A stretch of 64,000 bases of DNA. Source: Clostridia bacterium. GTDB lineage: Bacteria; Bacillota; Clostridia; Christensenellales; Borkfalkiaceae. Within the stretch, counting starts at the first letter, position 1; each line of letters starts with the position of its first letter. The DNA lies in assembly GCA_017625565.1 (NCBI GenBank), contig JAGAKN010000006.1, positions 1 to 64,000 of the forward strand, in the 5' to 3' direction. Positions 52,539-61,459 of this stretch are shown here, one piece after another. Both the position numbers and the translations under genes were made by a program. A model generated the notes under the pieces. That model searched no databases and was not told where the DNA came from. It was given only the letters and a program-made list of their open reading frames with translations.

Positions 52539-52773
52539 ACGTGTGGAAAACAACGGGTATTCAAAGGTAAAAACGGCTGCGCCGGATATGGAAAACAGCC
52601 ACGTAATCCCCGCGCCTGCAAAGGAAGTGGTGGAGAAAATGGTCGCGCCCGTCGAAGCAAAAACGACGGCGAAAAAAGCACCGGCAAAGAAAACGACGGC
52701 GAAACGGGTAAAGACGGTGAACGGATTTGTTCGGTTTGGTTTCGGGGAAGATTTGCCCTATTATTTGCTTTAA
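52513..52773 (+). CDS. Small basic linker protein, candidate ParA partner (McdB-like role)
   Basis: An 86-residue protein, no recognised family. The N-terminus has basic residues (MSIGKSAIKRVENNGYSKVK) of the kind that stimulate ParA ATPases. The middle (about 45-66) is a low-complexity Ala/Lys/Thr linker (KKAPAKKTTAKR), and the end is a compact aromatic motif, FVRFGFGEDLPYYLL, that could bind the shell or cargo. It starts 26 bp inside the ParA gene behind AAGGAG, and a terminator follows 10 bp after it, so it is the last gene of the operon. Confidence 0.7.
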   Translation: MSIGKSAIKRVENNGYSKVKTAAPDMENSHVIPAPAKEVVEKMVAPVEAKTTAKKAPAKKTTAKRVKTVNGFVRFGFGEDLPYYLL

Positions 52774-52783
52774 AAAAAATTTG

Positions 52784-52817
52784 CGCCCCCGACTTTTTCA
52801 AAGTTGGGGGCGTTTTT
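52784..52817 (+). terminator. Terminator of the BMC operon
   Basis: CGCCCCCGACTTT pairs with AAAGTTGGGGGCG around TTC (one G-T pair), then T5. Confidence 0.9.
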
Positions 52818-52822
52818 CTTTA

Positions 52823-52856
52823 TATCAAAAAGCACGCGGAACGAAAGTTCCGCGTG
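52823..52856 (-). terminator. Terminator of uppP (minus strand)
   Basis: CACGCGGAAC (52833-52842) pairs with GTTCCGCGTG (52847-52856). On the minus strand it is followed by CTTTTTGAT, ending the convergent uppP transcript. Confidence 0.75.
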
Positions 52857-52881
52857 TTAAACTTTATTTATTTTTAGCCGT

Positions 52882-53727
52882 TTAGAAATAGGACGGAAGG
52901 ACCAACGCCCCGATGACAAGAAAACCGAGCGCTATCCGATACCAGCCGAAGATCGTGAAATCGTGCTTTTTGACAAACCCGATCAAGAATTTGATGACAA
53001 GCAGGGATACGACGAACGCTACCATTGCTCCGATCAACAAATAGCCGATTTCCGCGCCTGAAAACATTCCGTAATCCATAAGGAATTTCAAGATTTTTAT
53101 TCCGCTTGCGCCGACCATGACGGGGATCGCAAGGAAAAAAGTAAACTCTGCGCCGGCAGGACGGGAAATCCCGATAAGAAGCGCCCCCAAAATCGTCGCG
53201 CCCGAACGGGACGTGCCGGGGATAATCGCAAGCAGTTGAAATACGCCGATAATAAACGCGTGTTTATACGTGATTTCGTCCGTCGTTTGAATGGGGAATA
53301 CTTTGTTTCGATTCATTCGTTCAATGCCGATAAACGCAACACCGTAGACGATCAATGCAATCGCGATCACAAGCGGTTTGTCTGGCAAGCCGATAAAGAT
53401 CCCAACGACGGCAGGGATACACGCAACCAAGACTTTTCCCCAAAGATTTAAAACGCCTTTATCCAAGATAACCGTCTTTTTTTCGGCGTCTAATTCCGCG
53501 CGTTCCTTGCTCCAAGGGAATAATTTTTTCCAAAATAACAAAACGACGGCTAAAATTGCCCCAAGTTGGATAAAATAAATGAAGACTTCCTTGAAAGCGT
53601 CGGTCGTTTTCAAAGGAAGAAGTTTATCAAAAAGAAGCATATGCCCCGTACTCGATACGGGCAACCATTCGGTTATGCCTTCGATAATGCCGAGTAAAAA
53701 AACTTTTAAAACTTCTAAGAATTCCAC
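52882..53727 (-). CDS. uppP: Undecaprenyl-diphosphatase (UppP/BacA)
   Basis: A 281-residue membrane enzyme with about eight helices. The catalytic motifs are GITEWLPVSSTGHM (Glu and Ser/His) near residue 16-30 and PGTSRSGATI with the key Arg. It recycles undecaprenyl pyrophosphate to the monophosphate carrier used for wall and surface glycans and confers bacitracin tolerance in the family. Single gene with its own promoter region (-10 TATAAT at 53763-53768, minus strand). Confidence 0.95.
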   Translation of the reverse strand: MEFLEVLKVFLLGIIEGITEWLPVSSTGHMLLFDKLLPLKTTDAFKEVFIYFIQLGAILAVVLLFWKKLFPWSKERAELDAEKKTVILDKGVLNLWGKVLVACIPAVVGIFIGLPDKPLVIAIALIVYGVAFIGIERMNRNKVFPIQTTDEITYKHAFIIGVFQLLAIIPGTSRSGATILGALLIGISRPAGAEFTFFLAIPVMVGASGIKILKFLMDYGMFSGAEIGYLLIGAMVAFVVSLLVIKFLIGFVKKHDFTIFGWYRIALGFLVIGALVLPSYF

Positions 53728-53762
53728 AGTGCACCTATAACCTAAATTTATTCTCAGCTACC

Positions 53763-53768
53763 ATTATA
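53763..53768 (-). promoter_or_regulatory. -10 element of uppP
   Basis: TGGTATAATGG on the minus strand is an extended -10 element. The -35 is weak (TTAGAC or TAGACT, 17 to 18 bp upstream). Confidence 0.55.
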
Positions 53769-53850
53769 CCATTTATATGAAAAAAAGTCTAATAAAAAGC
53801 TAAAAAAAGAGAAAATTTCGATAAAATTGCGTGAAATTTTTTCAAAATAA

Positions 53851-53879
53851 TTGCATTTTGTCGAAAAGTATGTTATAAT
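53851..53879 (+). promoter_or_regulatory. Promoter and long leader of the cold shock gene
   Basis: TTGCAT (53851-53856), 17-bp spacer, TATAAT (53874-53879). The leader of about 90 bases before the ATG, ending in TTGGAGGGG, is the length usual for cold-shock mRNAs with temperature-dependent folding. Confidence 0.75.
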
Positions 53880-53975
53880 AAGGGCGTATCAGTTAGAAAT
53901 GCGGTTGGCTGTGGGTTCGATTGGCGTTTTCGGTGCACTTCGGATTGATAACAAAATTTTGGAGGGGTACCGAAC

Positions 53976-54188
53976 ATGAGTCAGGGTACAGTAAAGTGGT
54001 TCAATGCCGAGAAAGGGTATGGCTTTATTGCTAATGATGAAGGCGGGGACGACGTATTCGTACACTTTTCTGCGATCGTTGCAGAGGGCTACAGACGTTT
54101 AAAGGAAGGACAAAAAGTCACTTTCGAAATCGAATCCGATCCCGAAAAACCCGAGAAACTTCGCGCGGTTAACGTACAAGCGCTCTAA
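53976..54188 (+). CDS. cspA: Cold shock protein
   Basis: A 70-residue CSD protein with both RNA-binding motifs, [12 protein letters not shown] (RNP1 region) and VFVHFSAI (RNP2 region). It binds single-stranded RNA and keeps mRNA unfolded at low temperature. It starts as MSQGTVKW, standard for the family. Confidence 0.96.
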   Translation: MSQGTVKWFNAEKGYGFIANDEGGDDVFVHFSAIVAEGYRRLKEGQKVTFEIESDPEKPEKLRAVNVQAL

Positions 54189-54210
54189 GGGGAAGTTTTA
54201 GGCAAAAGAC

Positions 54211-54238
54211 AACCGCGCGAAAGGCGCGGTTTTCTTTT
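54211..54238 (+). terminator. Terminator of the cold shock gene
   Basis: AACCGCGC pairs with GCGCGGTT around GAAAG, followed by TTTCTTTT. Confidence 0.85.
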
Positions 54239-54254
54239 AACGTGCGTCATTCTC

Positions 54255-54283
54255 TTGACAAAAATATATGCATATTGTATAAT
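54255..54283 (+). promoter_or_regulatory. Promoter of galK
   Basis: TTGACA (54255-54260), 17-bp spacer, TATAAT (54278-54283): full consensus, 50 bp ahead of the ATG. Confidence 0.85.
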
Positions 54284-54332
54284 CAAGAAAAGAAGAAGAT
54301 AGAGTGTAAGAACAAACTAAGGAGTACGAGAA

Positions 54333-55490
54333 ATGGAAAGACAAGAAGGTCTGCAAGCATTTGAAAGCGTATTCGGAGCGCCTGCAACCGATTTGTTTAC
54401 GGCGGCAGGACGGATTAACGTCATCGGGGAGCACGTGGATTATTGCGGTGGAAAGGTTTTTCCTGCGGCGTTGAACTTGCGTTGCAACGTGTACGCCCGA
54501 AAAACGGGCGGAAAAACGGTGCGTATGGCGTTCCGTGGACTTGACGGGATCGTTTGCTTGGAAATAGATAAGTTGGATAGCTATAAGAACTTAAAAATCG
54601 GGAATTACCAAGCAGGCGTTGCGTATTTGTTGCAACAAAAGGGCGTGGAAATCGTCGGTTGTGATTTGTATTACGACTGTACCGTGCCGTTTGGGAGCGG
54701 GCTCTCTTCGTCGGCGGCGATCGAAGTGGCAACGGCGGTCACGTTTAGCGAATACGCCGGCGTGGAATATGACAAAGTGGAAATTGCGAAACTTTCGCAA
54801 CGCGCGGAGAACGAATACGCAGGGGTAAATTGTGGGATTATGGATCAATTTGCGTCCGCAATGGGCAAGAAAGATCACGCGGTTTTGCTCGATTGTTCGA
54901 CGCTGGAATACGAGTACGTGCCTTTGCAATTAGGGACATATTGCTTGGTGGTTGCCAACTGCAACAAACCGCACAATCTTGGGGAAAGCAAGTACAACGT
55001 ACGCCGTCAAGAAGTGGAAATGGCGTTGAAAATGTTTCAGAAGGAGTTGAATGTGAAGTGCTTGGCGGAAATTACTCCCCAACAGTTCCAGGAAACGAAA
55101 TATTTGCTTTCGGGCGTTGTTGCAAAGCGCGCGGAACACGTGGTAATGGAATGTGATCGCGTGAAAAAAGCGGTTTTGGCATTGAAAAACGGGGATTTGG
55201 TGGAGCTTGGTCGATTACTCAACGAGAGCCATTACAGTTTGCGGGATTTGTACGAAGTGACGGGCAGGGAATTGGATACGCTGAGCGCGCTCGCGAGAAA
55301 GGAATCCGATTGCTTGGGTTCGAGAATGATCGGCGCAGGCTTTGGCGGATGCACGATTTCGATCGTTAAAAAGACGGGAGTGGACGGGTTTATCCGTCGC
55401 GTTGGCAAAGCGTATCAAGAAACGATCGGATACCGCGCAAGTTTTTACGAAACGTCGATTGAAGACGGGATTACGGTAGAGAAATTATAA
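54333..55490 (+). CDS. galK: Galactokinase
   Basis: A 385-residue GHMP kinase. The galactokinase signature GRINVIGEHVDYCGGKVFPAAL lies near residue 26-47; the ATP loop GSGLSSSAAIEVA near 120; GIMDQFASAMG follows, with the catalytic Asp; and the C-terminal GAGFGGCTIS is kept. It makes galactose 1-phosphate from galactose and ATP. In GalK proteins the signature usually reads GEHTDYNGG; here Val replaces Thr and Cys replaces Asn. No other Leloir gene is adjacent. Confidence 0.92.
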   Translation: MERQEGLQAFESVFGAPATDLFTAAGRINVIGEHVDYCGGKVFPAALNLRCNVYARKTGGKTVRMAFRGLDGIVCLEIDKLDSYKNLKIGNYQAGVAYLLQQKGVEIVGCDLYYDCTVPFGSGLSSSAAIEVATAVTFSEYAGVEYDKVEIAKLSQRAENEYAGVNCGIMDQFASAMGKKDHAVLLDCSTLEYEYVPLQLGTYCLVVANCNKPHNLGESKYNVRRQEVEMALKMFQKELNVKCLAEITPQQFQETKYLLSGVVAKRAEHVVMECDRVKKAVLALKNGDLVELGRLLNESHYSLRDLYEVTGRELDTLSALARKESDCLGSRMIGAGFGGCTISIVKKTGVDGFIRRVGKAYQETIGYRASFYETSIEDGITVEKL

Positions 55491-55500
55491 CGAGCAATAA

Positions 55501-55535
55501 AACCGCCGATTGACTTCGGGCAATCGGCGGTTTTC
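55501..55535. terminator. Bidirectional terminator between galK and cca
   Basis: AACCGCCGATTG pairs perfectly with CAATCGGCGGTT, with an A-run before and a T-run after, serving two convergent genes. Confidence 0.9.
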
Positions 55536-55542
55536 TAAATGA

Positions 55543-56910
55543 TTATAGTTGCTTTAAATATCCCTTGGCAAGCCGTAAAAGGCGCGCCTTGGTATTGTCG
55601 TTCGGCGCAGTTGCGGTGTGTAAAAGTAAGGCGTTTAAAATTTGCGAAACGCTTGTTGGTGGTGCGCCGATGGAAAGTACGTCTTTTCCTGAAATCGCCA
55701 ACTCCTTTAACGTAAAAGGCACGTTTTCTAAACGCATTTTTTCTAATAACCTACGCCAACGCGCACAGGTCGGGGCAATCGACAAATCGTCTTTGCAAGC
55801 CGAATAATCCGCTTGTTTGAGCAACAACAGCTCGTCCAACAAATCGTAGTGCATAACGAAAAACCGACGGAGTTTCTTCTCGCTCGTTTGACAATTAAAA
55901 TCGTACATATGGTATTGTACCAAATCGCAAACGCGTTCCGTAAAGCGTTTCGGGGCTTTCAGCCGTTGCAAAATGGCTTTAGCAATCCTTGCGCCTTGGT
56001 TGGGGTGATCGTGCGCGTTCCCGTCGGCAAAGAAACAAGCAGGCTTGCCACAATCGTGCAGGAGCGCCGAAAACCGTACCCGCTCGTCGGCGTATAAAAC
56101 GGCGCGAAGGGAATGTTCCAAAACGTCGTGGTCGTGGAAATCGGGGCGTTGGACAACGCCGTTTCCCAAGGCGAGTTCGGGCAAAACATATTCCAAAACG
56201 CCCGTTTGAACCAAGATTTTTAAACCACGGTAAGGTCCGTCTTGTACGCCGTGTTTTTTGTCGGCAAGTAAAAGCGCGGACAGTTCGCTGAAAATACGTT
56301 CCGCGGAAATGTCTTGAATGAGTTTGGCGTTTTGTGATGCGCCTTGTAAGCATTCCGCGTCGGGGTGAAATCCGCATTGCGCGGATTGTCTAGCGAGCCG
56401 AAGTAAACGCAAGCCGTCTTCTCCAAATACCTTTTGCGAAGACGCAACCGTCGTTAGCCGTTTCTCAGCGATGGCGTTTCGTCCGTCGTTTAGCGGATCG
56501 ACGAACGTAGCCGTTTGTAGATCGTAATAGACGGCGTTTGCGGTGAAATCCCGACGTAGAGCATCTAACTGAATATTGTCTGTGAAATCGCTTTCAACGG
56601 GTACATGTATGCCACGAACGTATTTATCCGAGCGAAAACAGGTGTATTCGTAATCGATACCGTCCGCGTCTTGGAGTTTTACCGTGCCCGTGTTTTTAAA
56701 GACGGATTTGACGACGAAACCTTGGTTTTGCGCGATTTTTTCAAATTCTTCCGCTGGAATCGGAGAAGAAAGATCCCAGTCCCAAGCGTTTTTGGCGCGG
56801 TCTAAGGAGAGTTTTGCCAAATAATCGCGTACGCTACCGCCAACCACGTAGAGTGGTTTGGGGCAAACTTTTGCTAAGCGGAGTAAGTTTTTAGGGAGAA
56901 TTTCGCGCAT
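55543..56910 (-). CDS. cca: CCA-adding enzyme / polyA polymerase family nucleotidyltransferase
   Basis: A 455-residue class II tRNA nucleotidyltransferase. The head domain has GGSVRD and the metal pair in WDWDLS, then RRDFTANAVYYDL and GEDGLRLLRLAR. An HD domain follows (FSALLHDCGKPACFF, AHDHPNQGARIA). It repairs or adds CCA to tRNA 3' ends; the related polyA polymerase activity cannot be excluded. The only tRNA in the window already encodes its CCA. Confidence 0.9.
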   Translation of the reverse strand: MREILPKNLLRLAKVCPKPLYVVGGSVRDYLAKLSLDRAKNAWDWDLSSPIPAEEFEKIAQNQGFVVKSVFKNTGTVKLQDADGIDYEYTCFRSDKYVRGIHVPVESDFTDNIQLDALRRDFTANAVYYDLQTATFVDPLNDGRNAIAEKRLTTVASSQKVFGEDGLRLLRLARQSAQCGFHPDAECLQGASQNAKLIQDISAERIFSELSALLLADKKHGVQDGPYRGLKILVQTGVLEYVLPELALGNGVVQRPDFHDHDVLEHSLRAVLYADERVRFSALLHDCGKPACFFADGNAHDHPNQGARIAKAILQRLKAPKRFTERVCDLVQYHMYDFNCQTSEKKLRRFFVMHYDLLDELLLLKQADYSACKDDLSIAPTCARWRRLLEKMRLENVPFTLKELAISGKDVLSIGAPPTSVSQILNALLLHTATAPNDNTKARLLRLAKGYLKQL

Positions 56911-56966
56911 AAAACTCCTTTAGGAAAAATTTTTTATAATATAAGTATATCAAAATCGAAAATAAA

Positions 56967-56995
56967 TTGCAATTATCGGAAAAGTATTATATAAT
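56967..56995 (+). promoter_or_regulatory. Promoter of the lipid-kinase operon
   Basis: TTGCAA (56967-56972), 17-bp spacer, TATAAT (56990-56995), 68 bp ahead of the ATG at 57064. Confidence 0.7.
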
Positions 56996-57063
56996 ATATT
57001 TGTGGGAAAATCAAAAAAATTTACCAATTAGATTTCCGTCCGTCCACACACAAAGGGAAAAGT

Positions 57064-57927
57064 ATGCAACATATCATTTTCAATCCCGTAGCCGGAAAGA
57101 AAAAGGCAACGAAGAATTTGCAAATCGTCACCAAACTGTTAGACGAGAGAAATATTCCATACGAATTGCATCAATCTGCAGGCGTACGTGACGCGGAAAA
57201 CATCGTGAGAGAGCTCACTTCCCGTGGGGAACGGGATCTGATCGCGCTTGGTGGCGACGGAACGCTACACGAAGTTTTAAACGGGTTGTCTGATCCAACT
57301 TCTTGCAGACTTGGATTAATTCCGTCGGGGACGGGGAATGATTTTGCGGAAACGGCAGGGATTCCCTTGGACGCAAACGAAGCGATGGCTTTGATTTTGA
57401 ACGGAACGCCGAAAGATACCGATTACATAGAGATCGACGGTCGACGGTGTATGAACGTTGCGGGCTTGGGTATGGACGTGGACGTTTTGGAACGTTGCCA
57501 AAGGGGTAAAATGAAAGGCAAGGCGAAATATCTTATGAGTTTGATTAAGAGTTTGTTTGCCTTTAAAGGCTATTCCGTCACCTTGGAATGGGACGGTAAA
57601 GAAGAACGTCACGACGCGCTCCTGGCGACGGTCTGCAACGGCAAAAAATTCGGCGGTGGGATTTCCATTTGTCCGACGGCGGATATTCAAGACGGGAAGT
57701 TGAGCGTGGTTGTCGTGGATTGCATCGGCGGAAAGTGGAAAATCATCAAGGCGTTTATGAAACTTATGAAAGGGAAAATTTTGCAGTACCCTGCGACGAC
57801 GCATTTCCTTTGCGATCGGATTACGTTTACACCCAAAGATCCTTGCACGGTGCAATTAGACGGGGAATTGTATAAAAATTTGCGCTTTGACGCAAAAATT
57901 TGTAAAGGATTAAAAATTTACAGATAA
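57064..57927 (+). CDS. Diacylglycerol/lipid kinase family protein (YegS/DgkB-like)
   Basis: A 287-residue soluble lipid kinase. HIIFNPVAGKKKATK opens the catalytic domain, GGDGTLHEVLNGL is the nucleotide motif, and IPSGTGNDFAETAGIP follows. The C-terminal beta domain includes CNGKKFGGGISICPTADIQDGKL. It likely phosphorylates diacylglycerol for phospholipid recycling, which links to envelope turnover. The SpoIIE-type gene follows after 13 bp. Confidence 0.92.
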   Translation: MQHIIFNPVAGKKKATKNLQIVTKLLDERNIPYELHQSAGVRDAENIVRELTSRGERDLIALGGDGTLHEVLNGLSDPTSCRLGLIPSGTGNDFAETAGIPLDANEAMALILNGTPKDTDYIEIDGRRCMNVAGLGMDVDVLERCQRGKMKGKAKYLMSLIKSLFAFKGYSVTLEWDGKEERHDALLATVCNGKKFGGGISICPTADIQDGKLSVVVVDCIGGKWKIIKAFMKLMKGKILQYPATTHFLCDRITFTPKDPCTVQLDGELYKNLRFDAKICKGLKIYR

Positions 57928-57940
57928 GTATCGGAAGAAT

Positions 57941-59020
57941 ATGCTACACGGAACGTACAAGAAAATTTTAGAACGTATCCCCCAAGGGGTATTCGTTTTT
58001 GACGAAAAACTGCGCGTGAAATACACGAATGCAGCGTTTCGGCGTATTTTCTCGGAGAAACCCCGTGTAAAAGGAAACTTGGCGCAAACACTCGGTTGCA
58101 ACGAAAGCGAAAGATGCGGGGAAGGTGCTTCGTGTGCATATTGCGCGTTTTTACGGGTAATGCGTTCGGCGATCCAAGAAAAGAAAGAACAAACGGAAAC
58201 GATACATACGTCCATTCGACGTTCCGGGCATACGGACAAGATTTCTATGCGTATACGTATACTCCCCTTAGACGGGAAGTTGTACGTAGGGCTCACGGAC
58301 GGAACGTATCATACGGAAATCGAACAGGGGATGCTGACGGCTAAGCAAATGCAACGCCGATTATTGCCTGCTGGAAAGAGCATGGGTGGCGTTCCGTATT
58401 CGTACATGTATATCCCTTGTTTTGACGTTGGTGGGGATTTGCCTGACGTCTACGAATTGAACGGACAAACGTACGGCGTACTTGCGGACGTTTCGGGGAA
58501 AGGCATTTCTGCAGGGATGTTGTCGGCGTTCGTGAAAGCTGGGTTTGATCGAAAACAACCCGATCTTGCCGTCGCGCTCTCGCAGTTGAACGCGAAATTC
58601 AACGAATTAAACCAAGACGAACGCTCGTATATTACGGTTGCGTCGGTACGAATCGATAAGCGGACGAATACCTTGCGATATGCCGTAGCAGGGCACAATG
58701 CACCCATTTTATTGAAAAACGAGCTGGGGATTAACGAAATTGAGTCGCCTGCTCCGCCGATTTCTAACTGGATGCCCGATTTCCGATATCAGGAAAACGA
58801 GTTGCCGTTTGAAAACGGGGACGTATTGGCGTTGGTGACGGACGGCGTGACGGAATGTATGAATGCCCGTGGGGAGTTGTTTGGGATTGAACGCACGGAG
58901 AGCGTTTTGGCGCAGTCGCGCAATGCGGAAGATTTTATCGGGAAATTAAAATCGGCGCTCACAGTATTTTCGGGTGGGAATTTTTCCGATGATATCACGG
59001 CGATTGCATTTGATTTATAA
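57941..59020 (+). CDS. PAS-SpoIIE protein phosphatase with cysteine cluster
   Basis: A 359-residue protein. The N-terminal PAS-like domain (1-135) contains CNESERCGEGASCAYC, four cysteines (about 50, 56, 62 and 65) that could bind Fe-S or act as a redox switch. Residues 150-359 are a SpoIIE/PP2C serine phosphatase (FDVGGDLPDV, ADVSGKGISAGMLSAF, GHNAPIL, VTDGVTECMN, SDDITAIAF). Such proteins dephosphorylate anti-sigma antagonists or similar partners; no partner lies nearby. Confidence 0.88.
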   Translation: MLHGTYKKILERIPQGVFVFDEKLRVKYTNAAFRRIFSEKPRVKGNLAQTLGCNESERCGEGASCAYCAFLRVMRSAIQEKKEQTETIHTSIRRSGHTDKISMRIRILPLDGKLYVGLTDGTYHTEIEQGMLTAKQMQRRLLPAGKSMGGVPYSYMYIPCFDVGGDLPDVYELNGQTYGVLADVSGKGISAGMLSAFVKAGFDRKQPDLAVALSQLNAKFNELNQDERSYITVASVRIDKRTNTLRYAVAGHNAPILLKNELGINEIESPAPPISNWMPDFRYQENELPFENGDVLALVTDGVTECMNARGELFGIERTESVLAQSRNAEDFIGKLKSALTVFSGGNFSDDITAIAFDL

Positions 59021-59043
59021 ATACAAAAGAAGGACGGACGTGT

Positions 59044-60087
59044 ATGGCAAAAGACCGCATGAAGCGATTTTTTGAAAAACTGAATCATCCGCCCGGTTGG
59101 GTTGCGGTATTGACGTACGCTACGGCGTTCGTGGTGTGTCCGCTGACTTTGGCGACGGTTTTGCTGGGACAAGGCGGAGGCGTATTATCCATGATCGCGT
59201 ATGTGGTTAGCGCTTGCTCGTTTATTTATATGGTAATGTTGACGGTTTCGGCGATTCGACGTTTCCGCCGAAAAGTCTTATCCGTGGCGGACAGGTATTC
59301 GTTTACAAGGAAATTGCACAGCAATTACGAATTCCGTACCCTCGTGTTCGGCGCGATTACGTTCTTATGTAATATCGGGTATGCGGTATTCTTGTTCGTG
59401 ATGGCGTGCATGACGGAGTCCTTATTCTATGGCGCGTTGGTTGTGTACTACGTATTGCTGTCTACTTCTCGCGGTGGGTTGTTAATCGACGCGAGAAAAA
59501 GCGAACGAAAATACAAGGACGATCCTTGGCTTTTGCAAAAAGAAAAAGTGGGTATGTATCGGTATTGCGGTTGGATGATCGTTGGCTTAAGTTTAGCGCT
59601 TGCCTTTTCCGTCGTAGAAATGGTGACGAAAGGCGAAGGTTTTCACGTTCCGCAAGGCACGATTTACGCGTTTGCGGCGTTTACGCTCTATCGTGTAGCG
59701 ATGACGGTGGTGAACTTCATTAAATCGACGCGCTATGACGATTTGACCGTGCGCGCGGTACGGCAGATCAATATGGCGACGGCACTCGTAGCGATGTTGA
59801 CGCTACAAACAGCGATTTTCGCGGCGTTTCCGTTGGATATCAACGCAACGCTTTGGAATGGTATTACCGGCACGGTTGTTTGCATTTCGGTGATTACGTT
59901 AGGGGCGTATATGTTGGCGTATGCGAATCGCTTTAAAAAGCGCATTTCACAAGGGCGTGTATGCGCTGAAAGAAAAAAATCCGAAAAAACAGCTACCAAT
60001 TCAACGGGTTATAACCGCGCGGAATATTCGGAAGAATACGGTAAAGACAGAGAAAAACTCGCGGACGTTTACCGCGATGATCATTAA
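59044..60087 (+). CDS. Unknown eight-helix membrane protein
   Basis: A 347-residue protein with about eight membrane helices (near 16-38, 43-65, 99-121, 128-148, 176-196, 205-228, 235-257, 262-286) and a charged C-terminal tail of about 50 residues. No family is recognised. It sits 23 bp after the SpoIIE-type gene and 24 bp before the ROK kinase in the same operon. Confidence 0.8.
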   Translation: MAKDRMKRFFEKLNHPPGWVAVLTYATAFVVCPLTLATVLLGQGGGVLSMIAYVVSACSFIYMVMLTVSAIRRFRRKVLSVADRYSFTRKLHSNYEFRTLVFGAITFLCNIGYAVFLFVMACMTESLFYGALVVYYVLLSTSRGGLLIDARKSERKYKDDPWLLQKEKVGMYRYCGWMIVGLSLALAFSVVEMVTKGEGFHVPQGTIYAFAAFTLYRVAMTVVNFIKSTRYDDLTVRAVRQINMATALVAMLTLQTAIFAAFPLDINATLWNGITGTVVCISVITLGAYMLAYANRFKKRISQGRVCAERKKSEKTATNSTGYNRAEYSEEYGKDREKLADVYRDDH

Positions 60088-60111
60088 AAAAATTAAAATC
60101 GGAGATGTTTT

Positions 60112-61059
60112 ATGGCAAAGAAGTATTATATTGGTATCGACCTTGGCGGAACGTTCATTAAAGGTGGCGTGGTAGACGACACGGGGGCGATTTTGTTCCA
60201 AGACAAAGTTCCTACGGAAACGGAAAAAGGTGGAGAAGTCGTCGTGCAAAATATTGCAGGGCTTGTGGAGAGTTTACTTACAAAAAGCGGTTTGTCGAAG
60301 TCGGAATTCGTTGGGGTAGGTATGGGTGTTCCGGGGATGATCGATAGCAAAACAGGCTGTGTTGTTTATTCGAATAATTTGAAATGGAAAGATTTCTATA
60401 TCGCGGAAAAGCTGACGGCGTTGACGGGTTTGCCCACTAAGATTGCGAACGACGCGAACGTAGCCGTTCTCGGCGAAGCGAAGTTTGGCGCGGCGAAAGG
60501 GCAAGAAACGGTGGTTATGTTAACGCTTGGTACGGGTGTTGGCGGTGGCGTCGTGATTGACGGAAAAATGTTCGAAGGCAATAAATCGGCTGGGGCGGAG
60601 CTCGGGCATATGGTTATCGTGGCGAACGGGGAACAATGCACTTGTGGTAGAAAGGGGTGTTTAGAAGCGTATTCTTCGGCTACGGCATTGATCCGTGAAA
60701 CGCGTCGCGCGATGGAAGCGCATAAAGACAGTAAAATGTGGGAAATCGGCGGTTTGGACGCCGTCACGGGTAAAACCGCGTTTGATTATAAATCGTGCGA
60801 TCCGTACGCAAAAAAAGTGGTGGATGATTATCTGTTCCATTTGGCGACGGGGATTACGAATTTTGCGAATATATTCCGTCCGGACGTAGTATTGTTGGGC
60901 GGTGGAGTTTGTGCGCAAGGGGATGCGTTGATCGTGCCGTTGCAAGCACAGCTGGAGCGTGAGCTATATGCGAATACGTTAGGTCCGCGCGTACCCATTA
61001 AAGTTGCACAGTTAGAAAATTCAGCGGGCTTATTAGGCGCGGCAGCGCTTTTGATGTAA
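60112..61059 (+). CDS. ROK-family glucokinase
   Basis: A 315-residue sugar kinase. The phosphate loop GIDLGGTFIKGG lies near residue 7-18, IANDANVAVLGEA carries the catalytic Asp, LGTGVGGGVVIDG follows, and CTCGRKGCLEAYSS is the ROK zinc motif (Cys/Cys/Cys). Glucose is the likely substrate by its resemblance to Gram-positive GlcK. It lies at the end of the lipid-kinase operon. Confidence 0.9.
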   Translation: MAKKYYIGIDLGGTFIKGGVVDDTGAILFQDKVPTETEKGGEVVVQNIAGLVESLLTKSGLSKSEFVGVGMGVPGMIDSKTGCVVYSNNLKWKDFYIAEKLTALTGLPTKIANDANVAVLGEAKFGAAKGQETVVMLTLGTGVGGGVVIDGKMFEGNKSAGAELGHMVIVANGEQCTCGRKGCLEAYSSATALIRETRRAMEAHKDSKMWEIGGLDAVTGKTAFDYKSCDPYAKKVVDDYLFHLATGITNFANIFRPDVVLLGGGVCAQGDALIVPLQAQLERELYANTLGPRVPIKVAQLENSAGLLGAAALLM

Positions 61060-61115
61060 GCAACAAATGGCGTTGGAAAAATTTCAAGAATTCCTAAAAA
61101 AACGCGTAAAAACAG

Positions 61116-61144
61116 TTGACAAAATTGTAAAAACATTCTATACT
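61116..61144 (+). promoter_or_regulatory. Promoter of the tRNA-Arg region
   Basis: TTGACA (61116-61121), 17-bp spacer, TATACT (61139-61144). Confidence 0.8.
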
Positions 61145-61150
61145 ATATAA

Positions 61151-61182
61151 GCACTTTGTGGGTAAGAATGCCCACAAAGTGC
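61151..61182 (+). other. Perfect 12-bp hairpin at the tRNA leader
   Basis: GCACTTTGTGGG pairs perfectly with CCCACAAAGTGC around TAAGAATG. It begins about 7 bp after the -10 element, so it would form the 5' end of the transcript. No T-run follows, so termination is unlikely; processing or protection of the RNA is possible. Confidence 0.65.
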
Positions 61183-61200
61183 AAAAAGATCATCTTATAA

Positions 61201-61361
61201 GCACTGTTAGCTCAACTGGATAGAGCGACGAGTTGCCCGTGAAGAAAAGCATTGATAATGCTTTTTAGGGACGAGATAAGCGAGCGACGATAGGTAGGAG
61301 CGAGCGTGCCCGAACGCAAAGAACAGCTTTGCGTGAGAACGGTCTACGGAACCGAAGGCTA
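61201..61361 (+). pseudogene. tRNA-Arg fragments ahead of the intact gene
   Basis: 61201-61227 is identical to the 5' end and D-arm of the tRNA at 61383. Unrelated sequence with short repeats (GCGAGCGACGA, GGAGCGAGCG) and a small AT hairpin follows. Then GGTCTACGGAACCGAAGGCT near 61341-61360 repeats the anticodon arm. No T-arm or 3' end follows, so this cannot fold as a tRNA. Confidence 0.65.
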
Positions 61362-61382
61362 TCTAAACAAAATTTCATACTT

Positions 61383-61459
<77 letters not shown>

